64,000 nucleotides of DNA from Pseudomonadota bacterium. GTDB taxonomy: Bacteria; Myxococcota_A; UBA796; SXON01. How positions within the stretch are numbered: position 1 is the first letter of the stretch; each line of letters starts with the position of its first letter. The stretch lies in the NCBI GenBank assembly GCA_030685065.1, contig JAUXQH010000017.1, positions 1-64,000 on the forward strand, given 5' to 3'. The notes beneath the pieces are model-generated. The model was not told the DNA's origin and made no database searches. It saw only the letters and a program-made list of their open reading frames with translations. The position numbers and the translations under genes are program-made. Shown one piece after another: positions 25,336 through 33,861 of this stretch.

Positions 25336-27387
25336 ATGTTGACCATCGCGCTGCTCCTCGGCGCCGCCGCCCCCCACTACAGCTACCCCAAGCTCGTGAC
25401 CGCGAACGGCTACGGCGCCGTCATCTTCGCCGACGATCGCCTCGCCGACGCGTACCCGCACCTGTACCAGGAGTACAGCCCCGGCGTCGTGACGCCAGAG
25501 CTGCTCTACGACACCTACTTCGGCGTCACGGACCTCGATGGGGGCGGCGCCTGGCTCACGGACGCGGTGTCCGCCACGACGGAGGACGGCACCGGGATCC
25601 TCGTGGTGGAGCGCACCTACGGGAGCCTCGCGATCACCGAGTACGACTTCGCCCCGATGTCGATGGGCGGCTTCGGGCTCGCGCAGGTCGCGCGGATCAC
25701 CAACACCGGAACCAGCGCCACGTCGGCCTTCCAGATGGTGACCCTGCTGAACTGGCACACCGGGGGCACCGAGAGCGTCGGGTCCGCGAGCGCGCAGGAC
25801 GTGAGCGAGACGGGAGCCGATGTGTCGCTGACGTATCGGGCGCCCGGCGCCACCGACGTGTCGTGCGGGTCGGTGTACGACACGGTGCTCGCCGGCGGTC
25901 GTATCGGAGGGGGGTGCAACACATCTGGAGAGGACGTGGTCCCGGCGTTCGGCTGGTCGATCCCCGCCCTCGAGCCCGGCGAGTCGGCGTGGGTGGGCGT
26001 CCACACCTCGACGGTCGGGCACGCTTGGATCGAGGGGGATCCCGAGCAGTGGGTGGAATTCGAGCGGGGCCTGTGGGAGCTGTTCCACGCCCGCGGGCAG
26101 GTGCCGGCCGGGCTCACCGCCGACGAGACCGCCGTGTATCGGCAGGCCCTCGCCTACCTCAAGATGGGCCAGGTGGCCGAAGAGGGAGACGCCCACGGGC
26201 AGATCCCCGCGTCGCTGCCGCTCTCCGCGCCGGTCGGGGACTTCCAGCACATCTGGAACATCGCCTGGGTGCGAGACGGCGCCTACGCCATCGTGGCCCT
26301 GGACGCCGCCGGCTACCACGAGGAGGCCGCCGCCGCGCTGCGCTTCCTCATCCAGGAAGGGAAGACCGGGGACTACCGGTCGTACGTGGGGGACGCCGAC
26401 TACGCGGTGAGCGTGTGCCGCGTCTATGGCGATGGGACCGAGTGGACCGACGTGGACGCGGACGGGCCGAACGTCGAATTCGACAACTTCGGCCTCTACC
26501 TCTGGGCGCTCGGAAACGTCGTGGGAGACGACCCGACGCTGCTCGACGACGTGGCGCCCCGCGCGCTCGACGGCGTGGCGGACGTGCTGGTGCGCCTGGT
26601 GGACCCGAACACCGGCCTGCTCCTGCCGGACTCGTCGATCTGGGAGCGGCACTGGAACGACAAGCAGAAGCAGTTCACCTATTCGTCCGCGTGGGCGGTC
26701 GAGGGGCTGCGCGCCGCCGCCGAGATCGCCGATACATTGGGTGATACACGCGGCGATACATACCGTGCCTCCGCCGACGAGATCGCGGCGGCAATCGAGG
26801 AACATCTGGTGGACGCGGGTGGGGTGCTCGCCGGGAGCAAGGAGGAGCTCGACGACGCGGAGAGCTACCTCGATCTCTCCGCGATCGAGGTGTTCAACCT
26901 CGACATCCTCGACCCGCGGAGCGAGAGCTTCACCGCCTCGCTCGCGGCCTGGGATCGCGAGCTGAAGGTGACGGCCGGCACCGGCTACCACCGCAACGAC
27001 GATGGGAGCACGTACGACGAGCACGAGTGGATCGTCATCGACCTGCGCGTGGCGGAAGCCCTCCGGCGGTCCTGCCGCCCCGAGGACGCCGCGGTCCTCG
27101 AGGACTGGGTGACCGCGCAGGGGATGGCCAACAACCGCATTCTCCCTGAGCTCTTCGAGCCGACCAACGGTGACTTCGCGGGCCCGGCCCCCATGCTCGG
27201 TTTTGGCGCGGGGGCCTACGTCCTCGCGCTGCAGGGCCGCGCTGCCGCCGATGCCGCCTGCGAGGCGCCCGTGGTCGATCCGGACCCGGACAAGCCCTGT
27301 GGCTGCACGGGGGCGGCCTCTCCTTCCGGCATTGCCCCGCTGCTCCTCCTCGCCCCCCTCCTCCTCGCCCGTCGGAGGCGCTCGTGA
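25336..27387 (+). CDS. GH15 glucoamylase-like enzyme with MYXO-CTERM tail
   Basis: 683 residues with a short signal peptide. The N-terminal 260 residues form a beta-sandwich (VTANGYGAVIFADD, ITEYDFAPM). From about 285 comes the (alpha/alpha)6-barrel of GH15: FQHIWNIAWVRDGAYAIVAL, then LLPDSSIWERHW with the likely catalytic-acid Glu, FTYSSAWAVEGLRAAAEIAD and DEHEWIVIDLRVAEAL. The C-terminus has a sorting tail: CGC, a helix (APLLLLAPLLLA) and RRRRS. Glucoamylases release glucose from chain ends of starch or maltodextrin. The TGA overlaps the next gene's GTG. Confidence 0.88.
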   Translation: MLTIALLLGAAAPHYSYPKLVTANGYGAVIFADDRLADAYPHLYQEYSPGVVTPELLYDTYFGVTDLDGGGAWLTDAVSATTEDGTGILVVERTYGSLAITEYDFAPMSMGGFGLAQVARITNTGTSATSAFQMVTLLNWHTGGTESVGSASAQDVSETGADVSLTYRAPGATDVSCGSVYDTVLAGGRIGGGCNTSGEDVVPAFGWSIPALEPGESAWVGVHTSTVGHAWIEGDPEQWVEFERGLWELFHARGQVPAGLTADETAVYRQALAYLKMGQVAEEGDAHGQIPASLPLSAPVGDFQHIWNIAWVRDGAYAIVALDAAGYHEEAAAALRFLIQEGKTGDYRSYVGDADYAVSVCRVYGDGTEWTDVDADGPNVEFDNFGLYLWALGNVVGDDPTLLDDVAPRALDGVADVLVRLVDPNTGLLLPDSSIWERHWNDKQKQFTYSSAWAVEGLRAAAEIADTLGDTRGDTYRASADEIAAAIEEHLVDAGGVLAGSKEELDDAESYLDLSAIEVFNLDILDPRSESFTASLAAWDRELKVTAGTGYHRNDDGSTYDEHEWIVIDLRVAEALRRSCRPEDAAVLEDWVTAQGMANNRILPELFEPTNGDFAGPAPMLGFGAGAYVLALQGRAAADAACEAPVVDPDPDKPCGCTGAASPSGIAPLLLLAPLLLARRRRS

Positions 27388-29135
27388 CGCTCCTCGCGCT
27401 TCTTGCGTGTGTCGACTCCTCGCCCTACACGCAGCCCCCCGAGATCACCAACCACGTCGAGGACTGGCGCGACGAGGTGATCTACCAGCTGCTGGTCGAC
27501 CGCTTCGCCAACGGCGACGTCAACAACGACTACAACGTCACCTACGACGAGAGCAACCTCTCCCGCTACCTCGGCGGCGACTACCAGGGCATCATCGACA
27601 AGGTCGACTACCTCACGGCGCTGGGTGTCACGACGCTCTGGATCTCGCCGGTGGTCGTGAACGTGGAGATGGACGCCGGCAATGGCAGCTACCACGGGTA
27701 CTGGACGCAGGACTTCCTGAACGTCAACCCCCATTGGGGGGACCTGCCGAAGCTCCGCGAGATGGTGCAGGTGATGCACGACAACGACATCAAGGTGGTG
27801 CTCGACATCGTGGTGAACCACGTGGGGCAGCTATTCTACTACGACATCAACCGGAACGGTCAGGCCGACATCACGACGTACTACTCGACCGACGGTTCGG
27901 ACACGGTCGACATCGTCACCGAGTGGGACCCCGCGTACGACAGCCGCGGGGTGCAGGGGTGGACCTCCCTCGGGGAGAGCGGCGAGGCGCCCCTGGGATG
28001 GGTCGACATGCCGGAGATCAACCGGGTGCTCCCGAACCCGCCCGAGTTCGCCAATCCCGATTGGTACAACCGCCGCGGGCGTGTCACCAACTGGGGCGAC
28101 CCCGAACAGGTGGTCTACGGGGACTTTCCCGGTGGCCTCAAGGATCTGAAGACGGAGAACCCCGACGTGCGCGAGGCGCTCATCGACGCCTTCAGCTACT
28201 GGATCGAGACCGCGAACCTGGACGGGTTCCGCATCGACACGCTCAAGCACGTCGAGCACTCGTTCTGGCAGGAGTTCTGTCCCGCCATCCGCGACCACGC
28301 CGCGCTGATCGGGAAGGAGAGGTTCCTGATGTTCGGCGAGAGCTTCGACGGCGATGACGCGCTGATCGGCAGCTACACGTTCGATCAGGAGGTCGACAGC
28401 GTCGTGTACTTCTCGCAGAAGTACCAGGTCTACGATGACGTGTTCAAGTACAATCAGCCGACCACCCGCATCCAGACCCTGCTGTCCGCGCGCGCCACGA
28501 ACTTCGGCACCGTCCCGCACGACCGCGGCGCGGGCCTGCCGCCGACCGACATCCTGGTCAACTTCATGGACAACCATGACATCCCGCGCTTCCTGTTCGA
28601 CAAGGACAGCGTGCCGGCGCTCAAGAGCGCCCTGACCTACCTGCTCACGCAGGACGGCATCCCGACGCTCTACTACGGCACGGAGCAGGGCTTCTCCGGC
28701 GGCAACGACCCCGCCAACCGCGAGCCGCTCTGGACCACCGGGTTCGACACCGACGGGGACCTGTTCCAACACACCGCCGCGCTCACCGCCCTGCGCAAGG
28801 CATACGCGCCCCTGCGTCGCGGCGACTTCACGCTCCGCTGGGTGACCGACCGGGTGAGCGGAGAAGAGGACTCCAACATCCTCGCGTTCGAGCGGAGTTA
28901 TGACGGTGAGAGCGTCCTGGTCGTGATCAACACGTCGGACGATCACGAGAGCCACACCGCGTTCGAAGGAAACGCGATGCCGGTGTCGTACGCGCCCGGC
29001 ACCGAGCTGGTGGAGGTGTTCCCGGTTGGGAGCGACCGCACGTACACCGTGAGCGGGGACGGCACCGTCACGGTCGACGTGGGGCCGCGTGACGGAGTGG
29101 TGCTCGTTCCGGCTGCCAACGTGGTGGGGGGGTAG
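27384..29135 (+). CDS. GH13 alpha-amylase-family lipoprotein
   Basis: 583 residues. GTG start at 27384 overlaps the upstream TGA. The short signal MTLLALLAC ends in a lipobox. The GH13 regions are I near 142 (DIVVNHVG), II near 285 with the Asp nucleophile (DGFRIDTLKH), III near 318 with the Glu acid/base (FGES) and IV near 397 (FMDNHDIPRF). The motif VIYQLLVDRFANGD at the N-terminus matches MYYVFVDRFANGD in the other amylase of the operon, so the two are related but the second lacks the CBM-like part. A C-terminal beta-sandwich follows the barrel. Product specificity cannot be read from the sequence. Confidence 0.9.
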   Translation: MTLLALLACVDSSPYTQPPEITNHVEDWRDEVIYQLLVDRFANGDVNNDYNVTYDESNLSRYLGGDYQGIIDKVDYLTALGVTTLWISPVVVNVEMDAGNGSYHGYWTQDFLNVNPHWGDLPKLREMVQVMHDNDIKVVLDIVVNHVGQLFYYDINRNGQADITTYYSTDGSDTVDIVTEWDPAYDSRGVQGWTSLGESGEAPLGWVDMPEINRVLPNPPEFANPDWYNRRGRVTNWGDPEQVVYGDFPGGLKDLKTENPDVREALIDAFSYWIETANLDGFRIDTLKHVEHSFWQEFCPAIRDHAALIGKERFLMFGESFDGDDALIGSYTFDQEVDSVVYFSQKYQVYDDVFKYNQPTTRIQTLLSARATNFGTVPHDRGAGLPPTDILVNFMDNHDIPRFLFDKDSVPALKSALTYLLTQDGIPTLYYGTEQGFSGGNDPANREPLWTTGFDTDGDLFQHTAALTALRKAYAPLRRGDFTLRWVTDRVSGEEDSNILAFERSYDGESVLVVINTSDDHESHTAFEGNAMPVSYAPGTELVEVFPVGSDRTYTVSGDGTVTVDVGPRDGVVLVPAANVVGG

Positions 29136-30302
29136 ATGGTGATCTCGCTCCTGGTGTCGGGCGCCCTGGCCGGGTCGATGTTCGTCCACATCGGCGAGGA
29201 GACGCTCATCGATGTGGACCGCGCGAGCAACTGGGGGCGGATTTTTCCGGCGGAGACGGGGTGGGACTTCTTCTACGCCTCGACCGGAGACTACGCGCAT
29301 GTCCCGCTCGACGAGGCGTTCCAGCCGGATCTCACGCGGATCACCATGCTCACGGATCGCCACGATCTGGTCGACCACGGGATCTCCCGGTGCCCGGACG
29401 GCTCCTGGCTCCACGTCTCCTCGGCGATGACCGACGTGTTCGACGACACCGCCTGGGCCTTCCGGTACGACTCGGATCTCGCGCTCACGGCCTCGTCGCA
29501 GCTGTACGTGAGCGAGCCGTCACAAGTGCACCGCGACATGCCCGTTCTCTGCTCGGAGGGGTTCCAGGGCGTGGGGTTCTTCGACCCGGGCAACCTCATC
29601 GCCTTCCGGCTCGTCGAGCTCGGTGCCGAGGCGACCGCCCTGCGCGTGGTGCTCCCGGAGGAAGCCCCCATCGCGACCGGCGCGGCGATGTTCAGTGACG
29701 GCGCCACCGTCGGGATCGCGAGCTTCGCCGGCAACGATGGCGATCTCCTCCACATCAACGAATATGCCTTCTCCGACCTCGCGCTCGTCGACAGCCACCT
29801 CCAGAACATCTCCGTCTCGGGGCAGAAGGCCTACTGGTCACAGGGCTACGCACGGGTCGGCGACCACCATGTGATCGCGCACATGGCTCGCGACGAGAGC
29901 GCGGGCTTCGAGGCGCAGGACGGCGATGTCTGGCTGTCGGTGTTCAACCTCGACTGGCGGATGACGGAGCAGGTGCAGGTGTCGCACAACACGCCGCCGT
30001 TCGGCGGCATGCAGCCATGGCTCACGTTCCGGGACGACACGCTGGTGGTGACCTACACCCGCGAGATCAAGAGCTACATCTTCGCCGTCACCATCGATCG
30101 GGTGGAGGCCGGCCTGGATCCGAGGCCGGACGAGCCGGACGACACCGGTGAACCACCTGATACAGATGACACATCTGCGGATACGGACGAGGGTGATACG
30201 GACGGGGTCGATCCCGACCCGGACGAGCCGGCGTGCGGGTGCAACGGGGCGGGGGCGTGGCTCCTCGTGCCGCTCTTGATGGTGGGCCGCCGCCGCTGCT
30301 GA
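29136..30302 (+). CDS. Unknown surface protein with MYXO-CTERM tail
   Basis: 388 residues; the ATG follows the upstream stop directly (no gap), so it belongs to the starch operon. A signal peptide (MVISLLVSGALAGS) precedes a domain of about 310 residues with repeating beta-strand/aspartate patterns (DSDLALTASSQLYVS, DGDVWLSVFNLDW) that could be a beta-propeller. An Asp/Thr/Pro linker follows, then CGCNGAGAWLLVPLLMVGRRRC, a clear MYXO-CTERM tail. No hydrolase motif is seen. It may bind glucan or support the surface enzymes; that is inference from operon position. Confidence 0.75.
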   Translation: MVISLLVSGALAGSMFVHIGEETLIDVDRASNWGRIFPAETGWDFFYASTGDYAHVPLDEAFQPDLTRITMLTDRHDLVDHGISRCPDGSWLHVSSAMTDVFDDTAWAFRYDSDLALTASSQLYVSEPSQVHRDMPVLCSEGFQGVGFFDPGNLIAFRLVELGAEATALRVVLPEEAPIATGAAMFSDGATVGIASFAGNDGDLLHINEYAFSDLALVDSHLQNISVSGQKAYWSQGYARVGDHHVIAHMARDESAGFEAQDGDVWLSVFNLDWRMTEQVQVSHNTPPFGGMQPWLTFRDDTLVVTYTREIKSYIFAVTIDRVEAGLDPRPDEPDDTGEPPDTDDTSADTDEGDTDGVDPDPDEPACGCNGAGAWLLVPLLMVGRRRC

Positions 30303-30324
30303 TCAGCGCTTCTGATCAGCGCTT
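30299..30324. repeat. 13-bp tandem duplication at convergent gene ends
   Basis: CTGATCAGCGCTT is repeated exactly at 30299-30311 and 30312-30324. The first copy supplies the plus-strand TGA (30300-30302) and the second the minus-strand TGA (30316-30318). Confidence 0.75.
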
Positions 30325-31578
30325 CCAGCCCACGCCCAGGTGCGCATCCAAGCGCTCCGACTCGGCGGCCCGCTCCAGGTCGTCCAGCGCCCCCTCGAGG
30401 GGCACCACCTCCAGCCCCTGCTCCCCGTCCACGGTGATGGCGCCAGCCCACCCCAACCCCGTCACGTCCGGGTCGAGCGTGACGGTTGCGACGATGCCGG
30501 TCTGACACGGCACGGTCGGCATGGTCGTGCCGAAGTTCCCGAGGCTGTAGAGGATCGCGGCCGTGCGCGGCTCGCCGTCCTCCGTGCGGACGCTGCACGT
30601 GCCAATCCCGGGGATCACCGCCGGATTGTTGACGTGGCAGATCTCGGCGGGCTGGGCGACGTGCGGACCCTCGCCGACGACGAGATCGGCGCCGAGCGCC
30701 ACGATGCGCCGCCCGATCTGCATGAAGTGGGGATCCGGGTAGTACTCGTACTCGAAACCCCAGTGGACGAGGACGACGACGGAGCCCAGCCCGTTTTCCT
30801 TCGCAAAGGCGATGTCCTCCCCGAGCGAGGTGAGGTCCGGCTCGCCGTCGAGGTGGCCGAACGGGATGATGTTCAGGTCGTGCGCGGAGGTGATGTCTCT
30901 CCGGTTGACGCCCCAGGTGTAGGAGAGGAACCCCACGCCGCCGCCGCTACTGGTGAACGCCCCCCGGCCATCGATGCCGGTGTGCAGGAAGCCGCGTGCC
31001 TCGACCTCCGCGATCGTCGCCTCCAACCCCGCGTCCTCCACGTCCAGGCTGTGGTTGTTGTTGAGCTGGAGCACGTCGAGCGGAAGCCCGTCGAGCATCT
31101 CCGGCGGCGCGTTGAACGTGTAGAGGCCCAGGTCGGAGGGCTCGGTGGCGCGGCCCGGATCGGTGGGGGTCTCGAGGTTGCCGATGCGGAGGTCGCCGTC
31201 GAGGAGGCCCGCGGCTGGCAGGGCGAAGGTCGACCAGTTCTCGCCCATCCACATCACGTCGCCCACGAAGGAGAGCGACACATCGTCTGCCCCGGTTGAT
31301 ACAGGCGGCAATGTGTCACGCATGATCGAGAAGTGCTCGAGGCTCTCCTCGGGTGCGCCCTTGCGGTGGTTCAACGCCTTGAAGAGGTAGAAGCCGACCT
31401 GCTCCGTGTCCGAGCCGGGATCCCACGTCTCCGTCTCCCAGCGCACCTCCTCGTAGGGCTCCAGATCGGCCTCGGGCGTGTACACCCACGGGTACACCTC
31501 CGTCGGCTCGGGCCAGGCGTCGTAGCCAACCTTGGGGGCGGGCGTGCAGGCGGCGAGCAGCGGGAGGAGCAGGAGCAT
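30316..31578 (-). CDS. CapA-family (metallophosphoesterase-like) lipoprotein
   Basis: 420 residues. The ATG at 31578 gives MLLLLPLLAACTP with a lipobox. The CapA/PGA-synthesis-type metallophosphatase signature is present in order: VSLSFVGDVMWMGEN, GNLETPTD, QLNNNHSLDVEDAGLEATI, VLVHWGFEYEYYPD and GADLVVGEGPHVAQPAE, then AILYSLGNF. These are the metal-binding Asp, Asn and His motifs of the fold. CapA proteins act in poly-gamma-glutamate export or as envelope phosphatases; the role here is open because no capB/capC partner is nearby. Its end faces the starch operon. Confidence 0.85.
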   Translation of the reverse strand: MLLLLPLLAACTPAPKVGYDAWPEPTEVYPWVYTPEADLEPYEEVRWETETWDPGSDTEQVGFYLFKALNHRKGAPEESLEHFSIMRDTLPPVSTGADDVSLSFVGDVMWMGENWSTFALPAAGLLDGDLRIGNLETPTDPGRATEPSDLGLYTFNAPPEMLDGLPLDVLQLNNNHSLDVEDAGLEATIAEVEARGFLHTGIDGRGAFTSSGGGVGFLSYTWGVNRRDITSAHDLNIIPFGHLDGEPDLTSLGEDIAFAKENGLGSVVVLVHWGFEYEYYPDPHFMQIGRRIVALGADLVVGEGPHVAQPAEICHVNNPAVIPGIGTCSVRTEDGEPRTAAILYSLGNFGTTMPTVPCQTGIVATVTLDPDVTGLGWAGAITVDGEQGLEVVPLEGALDDLERAAESERLDAHLGVGWKR

Positions 31579-31627
31579 GTTCCCTATGTGCCTCCTTCCC
31601 TGCGAAGGAGCCACCGGCCGCGATCGT

Positions 31628-33370
31628 TCATCGGCCGATCCGATACACCCGCGTCTCGCCATCGTCCCAGGTCGGGGTCGCCGTGAGGTCGAGGAATTGG
31701 GCGACCTTCGCGTATTGAGTCGACGGATACTCGGCGCGGTGGAGCACGATCCACCGCAGACCGCGGTCGACCAGGTCCTGCTCGCCGAGCGCGAGGTCGA
31801 GCAGCGGCAGATCGGAGGGGAGGAACGCCACGGTGCTGCGCTCGAGCTCGATGAGGAGGCGCGTGTATCGATTCGCGTAGAGGTAGAGAGGCGATGGATC
31901 GTTCAGGCCGTAGGGGACGGGCTGGCCGTGAACCATCTGATACATCCCGTAGCGGGAGCGCGCGAGCACGGGCAGGCTCACCGGGAGGTCGAGCACGGCG
32001 CCCCCCTCGAGCGTGGCGTACACCTCGGGAACGTGGGTGTCGGCGACGGGGAGGGGAAACACGGCCGGGGAGAGCCAGAGCGCCTCGATCAGCCGGAGCG
32101 CGCCTAGCCACGCCGCCGCGGCCACGACCGGCACGCCGCGGTGACCGAGATCGCGGACTGCCCAGGCGAGCATCACGGCGAGCGCGAGCGAAGCGCCGAG
32201 CACGAAGCGGTAGGCGTGAGAGATGCGCGAAAATAGCGGGAAGGCCTCGAACAAGGCGAGGAAGGGGAGGGGAAACCAGCCGCCGTCCATCTGGACGTAC
32301 GCCCCGGCGACGTAGAGGAACGGCCCGAGGGTCAACAGGGCGAAGCCCGCTGCGAACACGGCCCAGGGCCACGCAAAGCGGCGCCAGCCGCCCCAGAGCG
32401 TCGCGAGCGCGGGCCACACCAGCGCGTGCCCGAGGTACACCACGACCAACAGGTCCTCGTCGAATTGGGCTTTCAGATCCGGGGAGTAGTGCTTGCCCGG
32501 ACGGAACAACGACACGAGATCGGTCATGTTGTGCATGACCAGCGTCATGTACACGAACGCGCGATCACGCGTAACGACGGCATCCGCCGCCGACATCGAC
32601 AGGTAGAACAGGGTGAAGGGACCGCCCGCCACCACGGCCGCCGCCACACCGCCGAGCCCGAGCGCCCAGGCGGCGCGCCCGAACCCGCTCGTGCTCCGCC
32701 GCCGAAGCGCCCCGAGGGCGTCCCATGCCAGAAGGGGGCCGATCACGAGGGCGGCGAACAGCCCGTAGTACCAATTGGCGAAGGCGGTCACGCCGAACAT
32801 GGCCCCGGCGAGCAGGGCGCGGGCGGGGCGTGGGGACTCCCGCGCGGCCAGGAACGTGGCGATGGAGAGGGGGAGCCAACCGGCGGAGAGGGTCTCGGTG
32901 ATGCCGTTGTAGGCCTGGCCCAAGAGGTGCGGGCAGGTCATGAACGCGACACCCGCGAGCGCGGCGCCCGCCCGGCTGCGGGCGACCTGGTTCGCGAGGA
33001 CGTAGGTACCCAGGCCACACCAGACGAAGTTCCCGAAGACCGCGGCGTTGTACGCGGCGACCGGGCCCGCCGACCAGGCGATCGGGAGCGTGAGCAGGAC
33101 GTTGAAGGTGTCGATGAACCAGAGGCTCCCGCCCGATGGCCAGGCGAGCAGCTCGGTCGCGACGGGGATTCGGCCCTGGGAGAGCTCCGTGGCCACCCAC
33201 CAGAACCCCCAGACGTGGTTCCACACGTCGTTCGAGCTGTGCCCGAGCGCGCGGCCCGTGGGGTCGGCGAGGACGGGCGCGCAGAGGAGCAGGGCGATCG
33301 CTACGAAGAGGAGGAGCGGCCCCCCGTGATCACGGATGACTCCACGCAACGGGGAGCCGCCGAGGCTCAC
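31628..33370 (-). CDS. Polytopic membrane protein, glycosyltransferase-C-like
   Basis: 580 residues with about ten to twelve hydrophobic helices. The first loop after helix one contains NDVWNHVWGFWWVATE, with acidic/aromatic residues where GT-C mannosyltransferase-type enzymes place their catalytic Asp, and the C-terminal 150 residues are soluble and extracytoplasmic (LEGGAVLDLPV, VAFLPSDLPLL). This suggests a lipid-linked-sugar glycosyltransferase, but no specific family is certain. The GTG start at 33370 overlaps the stop of the S4 gene (GTGA), so the two are co-translated. Confidence 0.7.
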   Translation of the reverse strand: MSLGGSPLRGVIRDHGGPLLLFVAIALLLCAPVLADPTGRALGHSSNDVWNHVWGFWWVATELSQGRIPVATELLAWPSGGSLWFIDTFNVLLTLPIAWSAGPVAAYNAAVFGNFVWCGLGTYVLANQVARSRAGAALAGVAFMTCPHLLGQAYNGITETLSAGWLPLSIATFLAARESPRPARALLAGAMFGVTAFANWYYGLFAALVIGPLLAWDALGALRRRSTSGFGRAAWALGLGGVAAAVVAGGPFTLFYLSMSAADAVVTRDRAFVYMTLVMHNMTDLVSLFRPGKHYSPDLKAQFDEDLLVVVYLGHALVWPALATLWGGWRRFAWPWAVFAAGFALLTLGPFLYVAGAYVQMDGGWFPLPFLALFEAFPLFSRISHAYRFVLGASLALAVMLAWAVRDLGHRGVPVVAAAAWLGALRLIEALWLSPAVFPLPVADTHVPEVYATLEGGAVLDLPVSLPVLARSRYGMYQMVHGQPVPYGLNDPSPLYLYANRYTRLLIELERSTVAFLPSDLPLLDLALGEQDLVDRGLRWIVLHRAEYPSTQYAKVAQFLDLTATPTWDDGETRVYRIGR

Positions 33371-33756
33371 TCCAGTCCGCGTGTGCGATCGATGAGGCGA
33401 CGGTCCCGCTTGGTGGGACGGCCGGCCCCGCGCCCGCGCAGGGCCACCGGCTCCTCCGAGGGGGGGGTGGGCGGCGTGAGGTCGTCGTAGAGGGTGCGGG
33501 CGTGCGCCGCGGGGCCCCGCTTCTCCTCGAGGCCGGTGATCCGGAGGATCTTCTTGCCCGAGTGCGTGAGCGCGACCACGATGTCGCCCGACTTCACGGC
33601 GCGCGCGGGAGCGGCGGCGCGGTCGTTTACCGTCACGTGCCCGCCGTCACACGCCTCTTGCGCGAGCGGGCGGGTCTTGAACATGCGCGCGGCGATCAAC
33701 CACTTGTCGAGGCGAACGGTGGCGGGGGTGCCGGAGCCGGGGGTGTCGGAGGACAT
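33367..33756 (-). CDS. hslR: S4-domain RNA-binding protein (Hsp15-like)
   Basis: 129 residues. The S4 domain covers about residues 14-75: VRLDKWLIAARMFKTRPLAQ, DGGHVTVNDR and VKSGDIVVALTHSGKKILRI, closely following heat-shock protein 15, which binds 50S subunits carrying stalled nascent chains. The C-terminus is basic (GRPTKRDRRLIDR), as in Hsp15. I chose the ATG at 33756; upstream in-frame codons run into 15-bp tandem repeats. Its stop overlaps the start of the membrane glycosyltransferase-like gene. Confidence 0.85.
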   Translation of the reverse strand: MSSDTPGSGTPATVRLDKWLIAARMFKTRPLAQEACDGGHVTVNDRAAAPARAVKSGDIVVALTHSGKKILRITGLEEKRGPAAHARTLYDDLTPPTPPSEEPVALRGRGAGRPTKRDRRLIDRTRGLE

Positions 33757-33813
33757 CGGGGGGATTCTATCCGAGCCGGATAGACAGGAGGGGATGGGGA
33801 ATCGAGAAGCCTT

Positions 33814-33858
33814 GCTCCGCATGTCCGCGCTCCGCATGTCCGCACTCCGCATGCCCGC
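33814..33858. repeat. Three 15-bp tandem repeats in a divergent promoter region
   Basis: GCTCCGCATGTCCGC occurs at 33814-33828 and 33829-33843, with a slightly altered third copy at 33844-33858. The array ends 3 bp before the helicase GTG, in the 105-bp gap between divergent genes, so copy number could affect translation or transcription. Confidence 0.75.
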
Positions 33859-33861
33859 TTA

